Source: Terriglobales bacterium (GTDB lineage Bacteria; Acidobacteriota; Terriglobia; Terriglobales; Acidobacteriaceae). Taken from it: DNA of 64,000 nt. The DNA lies in assembly GCA_025980765.1 (NCBI GenBank), contig JAICXB010000007.1, forward strand, positions 1 through 64,000, read 5' to 3'. The notes beneath the pieces are model-generated. The model did not search any database, was not told the origin of the DNA, and worked only from the letters and a program-made list of their open reading frames with translations. A program made the translations under genes and the position numbers. Shown one piece after another: positions 45,314 to 54,900 of the stretch; within the stretch, counting starts at the first letter, position 1; each line of letters begins with the position of its first letter.

Positions 45314-47217
45314 TGGCTACCTGCGGTCTTCATTGTGTCGGCAGGTAGAGACGCAGCATGCTCCGCATCTACACGGGTGAGGACTGCAATGGGCAGGTGC
45401 AAAGTGAAGGCGCTGCCTTTCCCGATTTGGCTGCTCACCGTAATCCGCCCGCCCATCGCCTCGGCGACGCCTCGGGCCAGCGGCAGTCCGAGGCCGGTGC
45501 CGTGAATTTGCGCCGCAATGACTGATGGGCTGCGGTAGAACGGGTCGAAGATCTTCGCGACCTCGCCCGGGGCGATGCCCAGCCCTTTGTCTTCGATCGT
45601 GATTTCGATTTCCTTCCCAAATTGGACATGCGCTCGCACGCCAACCCAGCGGCCCTCACCGCCGTATTTCACCGCGTTGCCGATGAGATTCTGCAGGCAA
45701 TGCAGCAGCGCATCGAAATCGCCCATGACCGCCGGCAGGTCGGGTTGAATGTCTTTGTGGATCGCACAGCCGGCTGAGCGCGCAAGCTCCGCCGTGCTTT
45801 CGATGGCAGCATCGATGAGCTCCCCGATTTGCAGTCGCCGCATCTTGAATTGCTGTTTCTTCTCGCGTGCGCTGGCGAAGAGCAGTATCTGCTCGATCAA
45901 ATGCGTCAGTTGCCGCGTCTGGTTCTTAATGACGGCGGCATATCGCTCTAATTGTGCCCGCTCCTCAACTACTCCATCAAAGATGTTGTCAGCGGCCGAG
46001 GCAATCACGGCCAGGGGCGTGCGCAGTTCATGCGAGACGCCGGCGACGAATTGCATTTGCAGATCGGCCAGTTGCTGCGCGCGACGGCCGGCGAGGACCA
46101 CGATGCCCATGGTGAGAAACAATACCAGTAACACTCCGGTGCTCATAGCCAAATGCCTATAGCGGAATACCGCCACCGCAGCTTCGAGAGAACCCTGTTT
46201 GTTTTTGACCAGCAGCCGCCAGTCGCCGCCTGCATTGACGAAGCGCACAGGTTCGAACGGCTCCCCGACCGCAGCGCCTCCCATTTCGGGAGAGCCGACA
46301 TAAAGCCGGGGTCGTTCTCCGGTGGTTAGGGCAAACCCCGTGACGCGCTGCGGAGGTCCAGGTGGGCCGAACAGATGAATGGAAGCATCTTCAGAGCCGT
46401 TGTTGGTCGCTAGAGTTCCGCCGGAGGAATAAAGCTGTTGTGGCTTGCGGCCTTCGGCAATGACGGTGACGTCGTAATCAAGCCCATTCGCACCGGAAAA
46501 ATGTCGTGCAGCGAGTTGCGGGAAGACATGTTGCCGAAGAAAATCGCGATCCAGTTCGATTACGATCCACTGTGAGGCATTCTTTGTCTCGCCGCGATCT
46601 GCCGGTAATTCATCATTGATCGGGCGAAGCAGCGCGGTACTGTTCGCATCGATGATCCACACTGGGCCGATGCGCCGACGAGGGCCTCCCATCGGCTCGC
46701 GGTGCATCATCATCATTCCTTCTTGATGCCGAAACTGTATCGGACCCGGTCCACGGAAATGCAGGTGAAAGAAGGACTCATTTTCCAGAAGGGGAAACTG
46801 AGGCGGGGTTTCAACGGGGTCGAAGCGGCCAGTATTCACATTCAATTGCGAAACCTTAGGCTTCCCGTTGCTCCCATCCCAAAGATAAACACTCCTGACG
46901 AGTCCCGAATTGGCAGCGCTCATATGCCACTGCTGAACTGTTTCGGCATAACGGCCCAATTCTCCCGAGCGCAGGAGATCGTCTGAATGAGTCTCAGTGA
47001 TGAGGTCCTCGAGCTCGCGGTAGAAGTCCTGGCGGAAGCCCAGCATCGAATTCGCCAAGCCCGCGCGCATGCGGGCAGTGGCGGCATCGCTGATCGCGCG
47101 GCTCCAGTGGTACTGCATTACAGCGAGCGCCAGCAACACCAAGGTGAGAACAACGATCGTTGCCGGCCAGAAGAAACGGCTTTTGAACGGGAATTTCACT
47201 GAACAAATTTCTTGCAA
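45310..47217 (-). CDS. Membrane sensor histidine kinase
   Basis: A 635-residue kinase with two membrane helices (about 12-32 and 353-377) enclosing a 320-residue periplasmic sensor with no domain I recognise. The H-box is FVAGVSHELRTPLAVIAS (about 400), the N-box NLIGNAVKYGG, G1 DKGLGIAPGE and G2 GTGLGLPLARGVAEAMGG. The start is uncertain: TTG at 47217 or GTG at 47199, both just before KFPFKSRFFWPATIVV. The last 20 residues (RVDAEHAASLPAD...) are encoded by a decayed GTAGAGACGCAG palindrome (45344-45372). It sits between a Spy/CpxP-like gene and its regulator, so it probably senses envelope stress or metals. Confidence 0.92.
   Translation of the reverse strand: MQEICSVKFPFKSRFFWPATIVVLTLVLLALAVMQYHWSRAISDAATARMRAGLANSMLGFRQDFYRELEDLITETHSDDLLRSGELGRYAETVQQWHMSAANSGLVRSVYLWDGSNGKPKVSQLNVNTGRFDPVETPPQFPLLENESFFHLHFRGPGPIQFRHQEGMMMMHREPMGGPRRRIGPVWIIDANSTALLRPINDELPADRGETKNASQWIVIELDRDFLRQHVFPQLAARHFSGANGLDYDVTVIAEGRKPQQLYSSGGTLATNNGSEDASIHLFGPPGPPQRVTGFALTTGERPRLYVGSPEMGGAAVGEPFEPVRFVNAGGDWRLLVKNKQGSLEAAVAVFRYRHLAMSTGVLLVLFLTMGIVVLAGRRAQQLADLQMQFVAGVSHELRTPLAVIASAADNIFDGVVEERAQLERYAAVIKNQTRQLTHLIEQILLFASAREKKQQFKMRRLQIGELIDAAIESTAELARSAGCAIHKDIQPDLPAVMGDFDALLHCLQNLIGNAVKYGGEGRWVGVRAHVQFGKEIEITIEDKGLGIAPGEVAKIFDPFYRSPSVIAAQIHGTGLGLPLARGVAEAMGGRITVSSQIGKGSAFTLHLPIAVLTRVDAEHAASLPADTMKTAGSQ
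45344..45372. repeat. Decayed GTAGAGACGCAG palindrome inside the kinase 3' end
   Basis: GGTAGAGACGCAGCATG and CTCCGCATCTAC are imperfect inverted arms related to the hairpin at 39663-39686. The element is translated as part of the kinase C-terminus. Confidence 0.55.
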
Positions 47218-47270
47218 TGAACAAAGGGCAGGCGGAGAACGACGCGCCTGCCCTCGATCATTGTAGCCGT

Positions 47271-47735
47271 TTATTGCGGACCGGGATGGCGCATCATCAC
47301 GCCGGGCCCGTCGCGAAAGAAGAAGAAGTGATCATGTCCCAACTCCTTCAGCTTATTGCGCTGATCGGGAGTAAGGATCTGATACAGAGCGGCATGCGCC
47401 TTGGCCTGATTGGCGATGTCCTGCGCCATCATGCTGCCGATCAGGTTTGCCGCCTGGCTGATGCCGTTACTGTCATTGTTGGTGATTGCCGTTTCCAGAG
47501 CTTGATGAGCACTCTTCATGCTCTGGTGCTCGCTCTCCGGGTTTGGCTGATTCTTGAAAATGGCGAGCGCCTGCTGCTGTTGGTCTGGCGTGAGGTTTAG
47601 AAGCGTAGTCAGATGCTGGACATGGCGCTGCGCCATGGTTGCCGCATCCGGCGGGCCCTGCTCGTTTTGACTGAACATCGCCTGAGCTGCGAAGGCAACG
47701 CTGAGCAATGCAAGGGTGAGTGAAATTCGTTTCAT
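47271..47735 (-). CDS. Spy/CpxP-like periplasmic LTxxQ protein
   Basis: A 154-residue exported protein with signal peptide MKRISLTLALLSVAFAAQAMFS. Two LTxxQ-type motifs are visible, LNLTPDQQQQALAIF (about 47) and ILTPDQRNKLKELG (about 124), the mark of Spy/CpxP/CnrX-type proteins. These are cradle-shaped periplasmic chaperones or metal sensors that often repress a partner kinase. A His/Phe-rich tail (GHDHFFFFRDGPGVMMRHPG) could bind metal. The kinase and regulator follow immediately (53-base gap), which supports a Cpx-like feedback circuit. AGGAG precedes the ATG. Confidence 0.85.
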   Translation of the reverse strand: MKRISLTLALLSVAFAAQAMFSQNEQGPPDAATMAQRHVQHLTTLLNLTPDQQQQALAIFKNQPNPESEHQSMKSAHQALETAITNNDSNGISQAANLIGSMMAQDIANQAKAHAALYQILTPDQRNKLKELGHDHFFFFRDGPGVMMRHPGPQ

Positions 47736-47792
47736 GGCTAAGTTCTCCTAACTTGGCAGGAACAGTGTCAATCAGGAACCGAGTTCGTGGCT

Positions 47793-47808
47793 GTAAAGTC
47801 TCGGTAAA
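47793..47808 (+). promoter_or_regulatory. CpxR-like box 1 (GTAAA-N6-GTAAA)
   Basis: GTAAAGTCTCGGTAAA: two GTAAA direct repeats with an 11-base period, about one helical turn, as expected for an OmpR-family dimer. CpxR sites in enterobacteria are GTAAA separated by 4-8 bases. It lies 58 bases upstream of the Spy/CpxP-like ATG. Confidence 0.55.
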
Positions 47809-47848
47809 AACTGGTAGCGGCTCTTCTTCTAAAGAAAGTGCTTGGCTT

Positions 47849-47864
47849 TTTACATGGAGTTTAC
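47849..47864 (-). promoter_or_regulatory. CpxR-like box 2, opposite orientation
   Basis: TTTACATGGAGTTTAC reads GTAAA-N6-GTAAA on the minus strand, with the same 11-base period as box 1. Two such pairs within 72 bases of an operon encoding an OmpR-type regulator are unlikely to be chance. Confidence 0.55.
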
Positions 47865-47952
47865 ACATGGAATGGCGTGGATGCGGGTTCGTACAGTTGA
47901 CGCGCATCTCGGTTGTTCGAAGCGCACGATTCCAATCGGAGGTTTCATCCCC

Positions 47953-48132
47953 ATGAGCTCAAGCCCATTTCGGAACCCGGATGCAAGGACAACCGGAATA
48001 CCTCAAATATTCGGTCGTCGTCGCTTCCTGCAAGTGCTCACCAGCGTACTCACATTGCTGGGAACGATCGCTGCAATCTGGTTTTCGGTTTCTGCAGGGT
48101 GCTTTGAGCTGTTTGGATATTGGCCGTCGTGA
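47953..48132 (+). CDS. Small protein with Tat-like RRRFLQVL motif and one hydrophobic segment
   Basis: A 59-residue ORF from ATG 47953. It has a polar N-terminus (MSSSPFRNPDARTTGIPQIF), GRRRFLQVL, which fits a twin-arginine motif, then a hydrophobic stretch (TSVLTLLGTIAAIWFSVSAG) and a short tail ending GYWPS. It may be a membrane-tethered microprotein or the leftover leader of a lost Tat substrate such as a Rieske protein. GGAGG lies about 12 bases upstream, a little far. It faces the Spy-like operon across the GTAAA boxes. I do not recognise a family. Confidence 0.4.
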   Translation: MSSSPFRNPDARTTGIPQIFGRRRFLQVLTSVLTLLGTIAAIWFSVSAGCFELFGYWPS

Positions 48133-48175
48133 TTTCTAAGTATTGGGGCCAAAGAAGATTGTTCAATTCTGCGAA

Positions 48176-48375
48176 TGTCATCCTGAAGGCCATCTTTTGG
48201 CCGAAGGATCTCCCGCAATGCCTCTGGGTGAAATCCAGGTGCGAGGCTCTTCGGCCACGAGGACGGAGTCGTGCAAGAGCCTCGGACCAGCAGTTAAGTC
48301 TGACGCACGACAGGGGATCTCTTCGGCAAGCTCAGGGCAGGCTCTTCGCCCGCCGCGGCGGGCGAAGGATGACAG
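48176..48375. repeat. GTCATCCTGAAGG...GAAGGATGAC composite repeat
   Basis: Outer arms ATGTCATCCTGAAGG and GCGAAGGATGACAG enclose several smaller hairpins. The best is CTTCGCCCGCCG-CGGCGGGCGAAG (48344-48367), a perfect 24-base palindrome. It lies between the small Tat-like ORF and the end of the NarL-type regulator gene and may stop transcription from both sides. No gene is apparent in it. Confidence 0.65.
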
Positions 48376-48407
48376 ATTTAAGGAGTATTTGACAGTACGA
48401 CAGTTTT

Positions 48408-49073
48408 CTACTGATTCACCGGAATCTTGATGATCTTCTTCTGGATCGCATAGGTCACTAGCTGGGCTTTGTTGTGAATGTCGAGTTTGCGCATGAGGTT
48501 GAATTTGTGCGCCTCCACCGTCTTTACGCTCAATCCTAGAATCACGGCGATTTCCTTGACGGAATTTCCCTCGGCCAGCAGTTTGAGGATTTCTCGTTCC
48601 CGCGGAGTCAAAGTTGAGATCCGTGGACGCATCCTGGTATCGCGCACGCGTGAACGGAAGTCTTCGACCAGTTTGCCCAGCACCTGCGAGCTCAGATATT
48701 TCCCGCCCTTATAGACATCGCGGACCGCGGTGAGCAGTTGCGGAGCCGGGGTGTCTTTCAGCACATACCCGGCAGCGCCCACTTCGAGACATTGAATGAG
48801 GTAATCCTCGTCTTCGTACATGGTGAGAAAGAGGATCTTGGTCTCAGGACGGTTCTTGCGGATTTGTCGCGCGGCCTCGAAAGACGAGAGTCCGGGCATG
48901 CCGATGTCCATTAGCACGATGTCGGGCCGAAGCTCGCGCGATTTTTCTATCGACTCGCCGGCGTCGGCGGCCTCGCCGACCACTTCAAAATCGGATTCGG
49001 TTTCCAGCAGGCGTCTCACGCCTTGACGAAACAGCGTGTGGTCATCGGTCAACAAGCATCTGATCTTTGGCAT
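48408..49073 (-). CDS. NarL/LuxR-family response regulator
   Basis: A 221-residue regulator. The receiver has the acidic pair in LTDDHTLFRQG, phospho-acceptor Asp in IVLMDIGMPGLSS (about 56), Thr in FLTMYEDED and Lys in YVLKDTPAP. The C-terminal LuxR helix-turn-helix (about 152-210) has LTPREREILKLLAEGNSVKEIAVILGLSVKTVEAHKFNLMRKL. It is preceded on the same strand by a HisKA_3 kinase whose gene ends 138 bases upstream, so they form a NarX/NarL-like pair separated by a repeat. Regulated genes are not apparent. Confidence 0.94.
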   Translation of the reverse strand: MPKIRCLLTDDHTLFRQGVRRLLETESDFEVVGEAADAGESIEKSRELRPDIVLMDIGMPGLSSFEAARQIRKNRPETKILFLTMYEDEDYLIQCLEVGAAGYVLKDTPAPQLLTAVRDVYKGGKYLSSQVLGKLVEDFRSRVRDTRMRPRISTLTPREREILKLLAEGNSVKEIAVILGLSVKTVEAHKFNLMRKLDIHNKAQLVTYAIQKKIIKIPVNQ

Positions 49074-49084
49074 TGAAATCCTTA

Positions 49085-49206
49085 TAGCTGCTAGCTTCTA
49101 GCTGCTGGCTGCTGGCTAAAATCAACGGCAACACCAAAAAGGCTTTTGCTGATTTCCTGGCGTTGTGGTTGCCGTTAACTAGCAGCCAGTAGCTAGCAGC
49201 TAGTAG
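49085..49206. repeat. 7-base word inverted repeat between kinase and regulator genes
   Basis: The left arm is TAGCTGC, TAGCTTC, TAGCTGC, TGGCTGC, TGGCTAA (49085-49119, exact 7-base phase). The right arm is CTAGCAG, CCAGTAG, CTAGCAG, CTAGTAG (49179-49206). An inner pair AACGGCAAC / GTTGCCGTT is nested within. Confidence 0.8.
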
Positions 49207-49210
49207 CTCT

Positions 49211-50860
49211 TCACGCTGTCTGCGACATGGCTCCTTCGTACAACCCGGCTGGCACCATGATTTCCAGCCGCGTTCCCTTGCCTTTTTCGGAGTGCACCCG
49301 AACTTCTCCATCCAGAGAAGCTACTCTTTCTCTGATTCCGGCCAGGCCGAAAGAGTGGCCACGTGGGGTGCTTATCTTACTCGGCATGCCCACGCCGTCG
49401 TCTTCCACGCTAACAAAGACCGTGCCTTCATGCCGGCTGATCTGGACCGAAGCTGAGTGCGCCTGGGCGTGCTTGGCTATATTATGCAGCGATTCCTGCA
49501 CTACACGATAGATGGCCGCTTCAATATCCGGAGCCAATCGCCCGACGTCTTCGTTGATAACCACCCGAACCTTGATGCCGGTCGCTTTGGCCAGGTCCTT
49601 TGCCTCTTTGCGAATCGCCGCCACCAGACCCAGCTCCTGAAGCACCAGCGGGGAGAGCCGGGCAATGATGCGGCGAATCCCCTCAATGGTGCGATCGACG
49701 ACGGAGACGGTCTCACGAATCTTCGATTTCGCGGTCCGTCCGGTAAGTTGGGCCTCCAGCATTCCCAGATACAGACGAATGACCATTAGCGCCTGCCCGG
49801 TCTCGTCGTGCAACTCGCGGCTGATGCGCTTGCGCTCGTCTTCCTGCACCGCCAGCAGGTGGGCAGAAAGCTCGGCAATCCGCGCTTCGCGAGCGCGAAG
49901 CTCGTCAGTCAACTGCGCGCGTTCAATGGCCATCACGGTGCGGTCAGCGATGGCGCGCATGAGGTCGCGCTCATTCGGCAGCCATTCATACGGCCGGGCA
50001 AATCCCAACATCAGAACGCCGACGACGCTCTTGGCAGATTTGAGCGGCACCCCCCAGAGCGAGGTGGCGCGTTCCTTGATGGCGGGATGCACAATGCGAG
50101 CATCGTTGGCGACATCGAGAATCATCTCCGGCTCGCCGCTTTCCACCAGGCTGCCGCAGAAGCCTTTGCCGAATTCAATTTCGGAATGCTCGGCGATTAG
50201 GCCTTCGATGCCCAATGAGCTCTGGAGCTGGAAGCCATCGCCTTCGGGCTGGCGGAGCAGGATAGCGGCCATCGAAGCGCCAAAGTTGGCGCTGGTGATC
50301 TCCAGCACCTTTAAAAACATGGTGTCGATCTCGGCCGCAGCCAGTTCGGCGTCCAGCACCCGCAACAGGGTCGCGAATTCGCGCGTTTTGGCGTCAAAGT
50401 AGGCCCCGGCAACGGTCACAAAACTGGCCGAGCGCAGCACGTCAAGAGTGGCGGTAACTTCCTTCAGACGCTGGCCAAACAGCCCACTCAGGTACGGCTC
50501 GCATAGCTCCTGGTAGGCCTCCATGGAACGAGCGACGGTACGGGTGTCGACCTGGAGCTTGGCCAGGCGCATGCCAAAGTAGTCAACATTCTCGAAGAAC
50601 CCGCTGATGTCGCCATGGGAGAAAAAGGAATGCGCGGTGGCAAGGTTCAGGCGCTCAAGAGCGCCCAGTTCCCGGCGTCCAAAACCGAATTCAGCCGAGG
50701 CCTGCTCCCGCCACTTCTCCGTAACATCAGCATAATAAGGATTCAGAGCGTTGAGGATTTCGACCAGTAACTCGCGCGAACTGTCCTTGAGTGACAGCAC
50801 TGAAGACAAAAGTCCACTCCCTGGGGCTTGTGGTGGGGGCAAAAACAGCAGCCGGATCAA
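49211..50860 (-). CDS. GAF-containing sensor histidine kinase, HisKA_3 (NarX-like)
   Basis: A 549-residue soluble kinase. The N-terminal 30-170 region is helical and unassigned (ELLVEILNALNPYYADVTEKW). A GAF domain follows (about 172-315, LKVLEITSANFGASMAAILL to DLMRAIADRTVMAIERAQL), then a short coiled coil. The HisKA_3 motif is ERKRISRELHDETGQALMVIRLYL with the phospho-His in ELHDE. The ATPase domain has VVQESLHNIAKHAQAHSA and EDDGVGMPS, GLAGIRERVASLDG. It lacks membrane helices, so it senses a cytoplasmic signal. The start is uncertain: the listed TTG is followed by an unlikely MIRLLFLPPPQ, and initiation near LLSSVLSLKD is possible. It pairs with the NarL-type regulator. Confidence 0.92.
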   Translation of the reverse strand: MIRLLFLPPPQAPGSGLLSSVLSLKDSSRELLVEILNALNPYYADVTEKWREQASAEFGFGRRELGALERLNLATAHSFFSHGDISGFFENVDYFGMRLAKLQVDTRTVARSMEAYQELCEPYLSGLFGQRLKEVTATLDVLRSASFVTVAGAYFDAKTREFATLLRVLDAELAAAEIDTMFLKVLEITSANFGASMAAILLRQPEGDGFQLQSSLGIEGLIAEHSEIEFGKGFCGSLVESGEPEMILDVANDARIVHPAIKERATSLWGVPLKSAKSVVGVLMLGFARPYEWLPNERDLMRAIADRTVMAIERAQLTDELRAREARIAELSAHLLAVQEDERKRISRELHDETGQALMVIRLYLGMLEAQLTGRTAKSKIRETVSVVDRTIEGIRRIIARLSPLVLQELGLVAAIRKEAKDLAKATGIKVRVVINEDVGRLAPDIEAAIYRVVQESLHNIAKHAQAHSASVQISRHEGTVFVSVEDDGVGMPSKISTPRGHSFGLAGIRERVASLDGEVRVHSEKGKGTRLEIMVPAGLYEGAMSQTA

Positions 50861-51174
50861 GCCCCCAAGTAGAAGTTATTCTATCCCGCCGTCTAAGGTT
50901 TTGTCATTAGATACTTTGCTTCACGTTAACTCTTTCATAATATGACGAATAGCTGAGGCAGGTCTTTTTGTGGCCACTTTTCAACATGGGGTTGAGCGGC
51001 TGCTCTTAGCAGGGCAACATCGGAACGGCCTGCGGTAGCGGGCCGCGCTTTTGAAGTCCAGAGCCACAAGCACGGCCCGCTACCACAGGCCGTTCCGATG
51101 TTGCCCTTGGCACACAAATTTACAAACTTCTGACGTGCATCGTCCGTATTCTTGGTTAGAGTTCAGGTACTTAG
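50861..51174. other. Divergent intergenic region between the kinase and the DUF5666 gene
   Basis: About 310 bases without a gene. It must hold promoters for both directions; CATAAT near 50936 could be a -10 but has no clear -35. Most of the right half is the long hairpin at 51012-51106. Confidence 0.5.
51012..51106. repeat. 34-bp near-perfect hairpin in the divergent promoter region
   Basis: 51012-51045 (GGGCAACATCGGAACGGCCT ...) and 51073-51106 are reverse complements with one mismatch (C/A). The 27-base loop is CGCTTTTGAAGTCCAGAGCC and so on. GC content is high, so it would form a very stable RNA hairpin. Confidence 0.85.
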
Positions 51175-51927
51175 ATGATGCGATTATGGAAACTCGTGGT
51201 TCTTGCCGTTTTCCTGTCCGGCATCCTGCTGCAAGGTCAGCAGCCGACGGCAGGCGCGCGCGAGGAGCAATCCCACGGGGATCAGTCCCGCCCGGAATCA
51301 GGTCGCCGGTTTCGCGGCGTCTTCGGAACCATTACGGAAATCTCCGGCTCGAGTCTGAAACTGAAGACGCCTGCCGGAGCCATCGCCATCGTGCAGATCG
51401 GCGGTGAAACGCAATTCCGCAAAGAACGCCAACCTGCCAAGCTCTCCGATTTCAAGGTGGGCGACAGCATCGCCGTCCGCGGAGATTCCACCGGCAACAA
51501 TGTCTGGACCGCGCGCATGATCTCATCGGCGCCGAATCCTGCCGAGGCCCAGGCCCGTTTTCGCGAGGGATTGGGTAAGCAATTTATCGTCGGCGACGTC
51601 AAATCGACCGATCCGCCAAAGATCACACTCCAGCGCGTGGACGGAGTGGAGCAGACTATCGAAGCCGACGAGAACACATCCTTCAAACGCCAGAATGAAA
51701 GCATCACCCTGCCCGATCTCAAGGCTGGGGATACCGTGTTTGCGCGCGGCGAACTGAAAGATGGGATTTTTGTTCCATCCGAGATTCGCGTGGTCGATCC
51801 GCAGATGGCACAGCGCATGAAGCAGAGAGGCGGTGGAATGTTTATTTCCAAGCCCGCCAACGACAATTCCACAAAATCGAGCACCCCGCCTCAAGAAGCT
51901 CCTAAGCCGGACGCGCCACAGCAGTAA
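51175..51927 (+). CDS. Secreted DUF5666-like repeat protein
   Basis: A 250-residue exported protein: signal peptide MMRLWKLVVLAVFLSGILLQGQQ. Two similar beta-barrel units follow: FRGVFGTITEISGSSLKLKT...TQFRKERQPAKLSDFKVGDSIAVRGD (about 45-110) and FIVGDVKSTDPPKITLQRV...TSFKRQNESITLPDLKAGDTVFARGELKDGIFVPSEI (about 137-205). This matches the DUF5666 pattern, an OB-like domain of unknown function. The C-terminus is a Pro/Gln-rich tail. Its stop is three bases from the start of the Oar-like receptor, so they are one operon; it could be a periplasmic accessory of that receptor. Confidence 0.8.
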   Translation: MMRLWKLVVLAVFLSGILLQGQQPTAGAREEQSHGDQSRPESGRRFRGVFGTITEISGSSLKLKTPAGAIAIVQIGGETQFRKERQPAKLSDFKVGDSIAVRGDSTGNNVWTARMISSAPNPAEAQARFREGLGKQFIVGDVKSTDPPKITLQRVDGVEQTIEADENTSFKRQNESITLPDLKAGDTVFARGELKDGIFVPSEIRVVDPQMAQRMKQRGGGMFISKPANDNSTKSSTPPQEAPKPDAPQQ

Positions 51928-51930
51928 TCC

Positions 51931-54900
51931 ATGATCGACAGCAACACCTTCTTTCGTTTCGGCGCCTGGGCGCGAGTGGCACTGCTGGCCTGCACTCTTG
52001 TTCCCCTCGGGTTTTGCCAACAGAAATCTGGTTCGCCGGCGGTCGCTCAGCCGTCCCCTTCGACAGAGGCGGCCCCGGAATCAGCGCAGGCTAAAGCCGT
52101 CGTCATAGTTCGCGGATTGGTGAAGGCCGGAAGCACGCCGTTGCCGGGCGCCACGGTCACCGCTTCAAACACCTTAACTGGGAAGACGACCAGCGCGGCC
52201 ACCAATATTGACGGTTCATATTCGCTAACGCTTCCAGGGCGAGGGCGTTACGTGATCAAGGCAGAACTGGCGGCATTTGCACCCAGCACGAAAGAAGTCG
52301 TGATCACTCCGGCGGCGCCTCAGGCCACCGTCGATGCCGACCTGATGCTGGCCTCGCGGGCCCAGATTCTGGCTGCGCAACAGCAACAGCAATCCGCCGG
52401 CGCAACTCAGCAGATTGCGGCGGCACTCGCCAACCGTGGCATGCAGAGCCTCTCGCTCAGCGGTGAAACAACGAATGCTGGAGAGAGCGGCGACACTGCC
52501 GGAGCCCAGAACCTGGGCGGACTGCCATTAAACGGCGCTGGGGCGGAAGGTCCCACCGAGTCCGTCGCGATTACCGGCGCGATGGGACAAGCGCAGAATT
52601 TCGGCATGAATCCCGACGAGATGGAAGACCGCATTCAGGAATTCCGCGAACGTGCGCAAAGAGAGGCAGGTGCAGGTGGCGGGAGTGTTGGAATAGTCGG
52701 CCGCGGTGAAGGTGGCGGATTCGGCGGCCCGGGAGTATTCGTGCTGGGAGGACGCGCAGGCAAGTTCAACATAAACCAACCGCATGGCTCTCTCTTCTAC
52801 ACCGCGGGCAATTCCATCTTTGATGCCAAGCCTTTTTCATTCACCGGAGATTTCACGCCGAAACCTTCCTATGACCAAAACCGCTTCGGCGCGGTGATTG
52901 GAAGTCCACTGGTCATCCCGCACGTCATCAAGAGCGACAAAACTTTTGTCTTCGGCGGCTGGACGGGAAACCGCAACACCACACCTTACGATCAGTTCTC
53001 CACCGTTCCCACTCTGGAGGAGCGCGCGGGAAATTTCAGTGGCGTGACGCTGCCGAATGGCGCGCCGGTGCAGCTTCTTGATCCAGTCACCGGCCAGCCC
53101 TTCGCGAATAACACCCTCACCAGCATCAGCCCAGCAGCGCAGGAGCTGATGAAGTTCATCCCGCTCCCGAATCTTCCGGGCACTCGGCAGAATTTTCACT
53201 TCGTCAGCTCGCTCGATCAAAATCAGGACCAGATCTTCGCCCGAGTGATTCACAACTTCGGCGAGGGCTCAACCGCATTCATGCCTTTCGGTGGCGGAGG
53301 CCGCGGCGGGGGAAGACGAACCCGCAACAATATCAATTTCAATTTGAATTACAGCGACTCTCATGCCCAAACTTCCAATCCATTTCCTGCGCTGCTCGGC
53401 GCCAGCCAGGTGTCGGGCATCACGACTGGCATAGGTTGGGTGGTAAGCAAGGGCAAGCTCACCAACAATCTGCGCTTCAACTACAACCGCAGCCATACAG
53501 AACTGGACAACCAGTATCAGGACAAGCAGAACGTAGCCGCGGAAGCGGGTGTCGGCGGCGTCTCCCAAAATCCCTTCGACTTCGGCGTGCCGGCGCTTTC
53601 CTTCAACGATTTTCAAAGCGTGCGCGATGCCCCCGCGCAGTTGAGCACGAATCAGACATTTTCGTTTTCTGAAAGCGTGATCTGGCGGCTGAAAAAGCAC
53701 AATCTCCGCTTCGGCGGCGATTTTCGCCGGCTCTACAACGATCTGCGCTCCGACCAGAACGCGCGCGGCAGCTTCACCTTCACTGGATTTGCCACAGGCT
53801 TCGATTTCGCCGACTTCCTGTTAGGGCTGCCGCAACTTGCTTCCGTCCAGGCGGGCAGCACCACCTACAACTTTCGCGCGAACTCCTGGGACCTGTTCGT
53901 TCAGGACGATTGGCGATTGAGCGGCAATCTCAGTCTGAATCTTGGCCTGCGCTACGAATATGTTTCTCCTTTCAGCGAAGCGCATGACCAGCTGGTGAAT
54001 CTCGATATCAATTCGGGAATCACGGCGGTAGCCCCGGTATTCCCCGGCAGCAGCGGTCCATTTACCGGCGGCTTCCCCTCTACGGTGGTCGAGCCCGATC
54101 GCAACAATTTCGCGCCGCGCATCGGGATCGCATGGAAGCCGATGAAGAAGACGGTGGTGCGCGCCGGCTACGGCATCAACTTCAACACCACGCAGTATGG
54201 CGCCATCGTGCAGAACCTGGCGTTCCAGCCGCCGTTCGCATTTACTGAGACCAACGTCAGTTCGGCGGCCAATCTGCTCACTTTGGCCAATAGCTTTTCC
54301 GCAGTCTCTGCGCCCGGCGTCACCAACAATTTCGCGGTGGACAAGAATTACAAGCTTGGCTACGTGCAAATTTGGAACCTGGACATTCAGCGCGAGCTCA
54401 CGCCATCGCTGCTGCTGAACGTCGCTTATAACGGCTCGAAAGGGACTGATCTCGACATCCAGCGCGCTCCCAACCGTCTTCCCGACGGGACGTTGCGAAT
54501 TCCAGGAGTGCAGCCGTTTATTCTGGAAACCTCACAGGGCGACTCGATCTTTCATTCCGGCAGCGTGCGTGTGCGCAAGCGGCTGCGGCATGGGATGTCA
54601 GCTTCCGGAAGTTACGTGTTCTCGAAGTCAATCGACAATGCCTCCAGCATCGGCGGCGGGGCGGTGGTGGTGGCGCAGAACGATCTCGATCTCGCCGCCG
54701 AACGCGGGCTCTCCAGCTTCGATCAGCGGCATCGCTTGACCGGGAACTTCCTCGTGGAGCTTCCCTTCGGCACCGGCAAGAAATGGTTGAATCGCGGAGG
54801 CGCGCTGGGCGACATCTTTGGAGACTGGCAATGGAGCGGCGATTTCACAATCGCCTCGGGCCTGCCCTTTACTCCGAGAATTTTGGGCGACTTTAGCGAT

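Noticed and set aside
46240-46262. GGTTCGAA-like T-loop suggesting a tRNA
   Set aside because: It is inside the kinase coding sequence and no acceptor stem or anticodon arm can be drawn; I found no tRNA or rRNA gene in the window.
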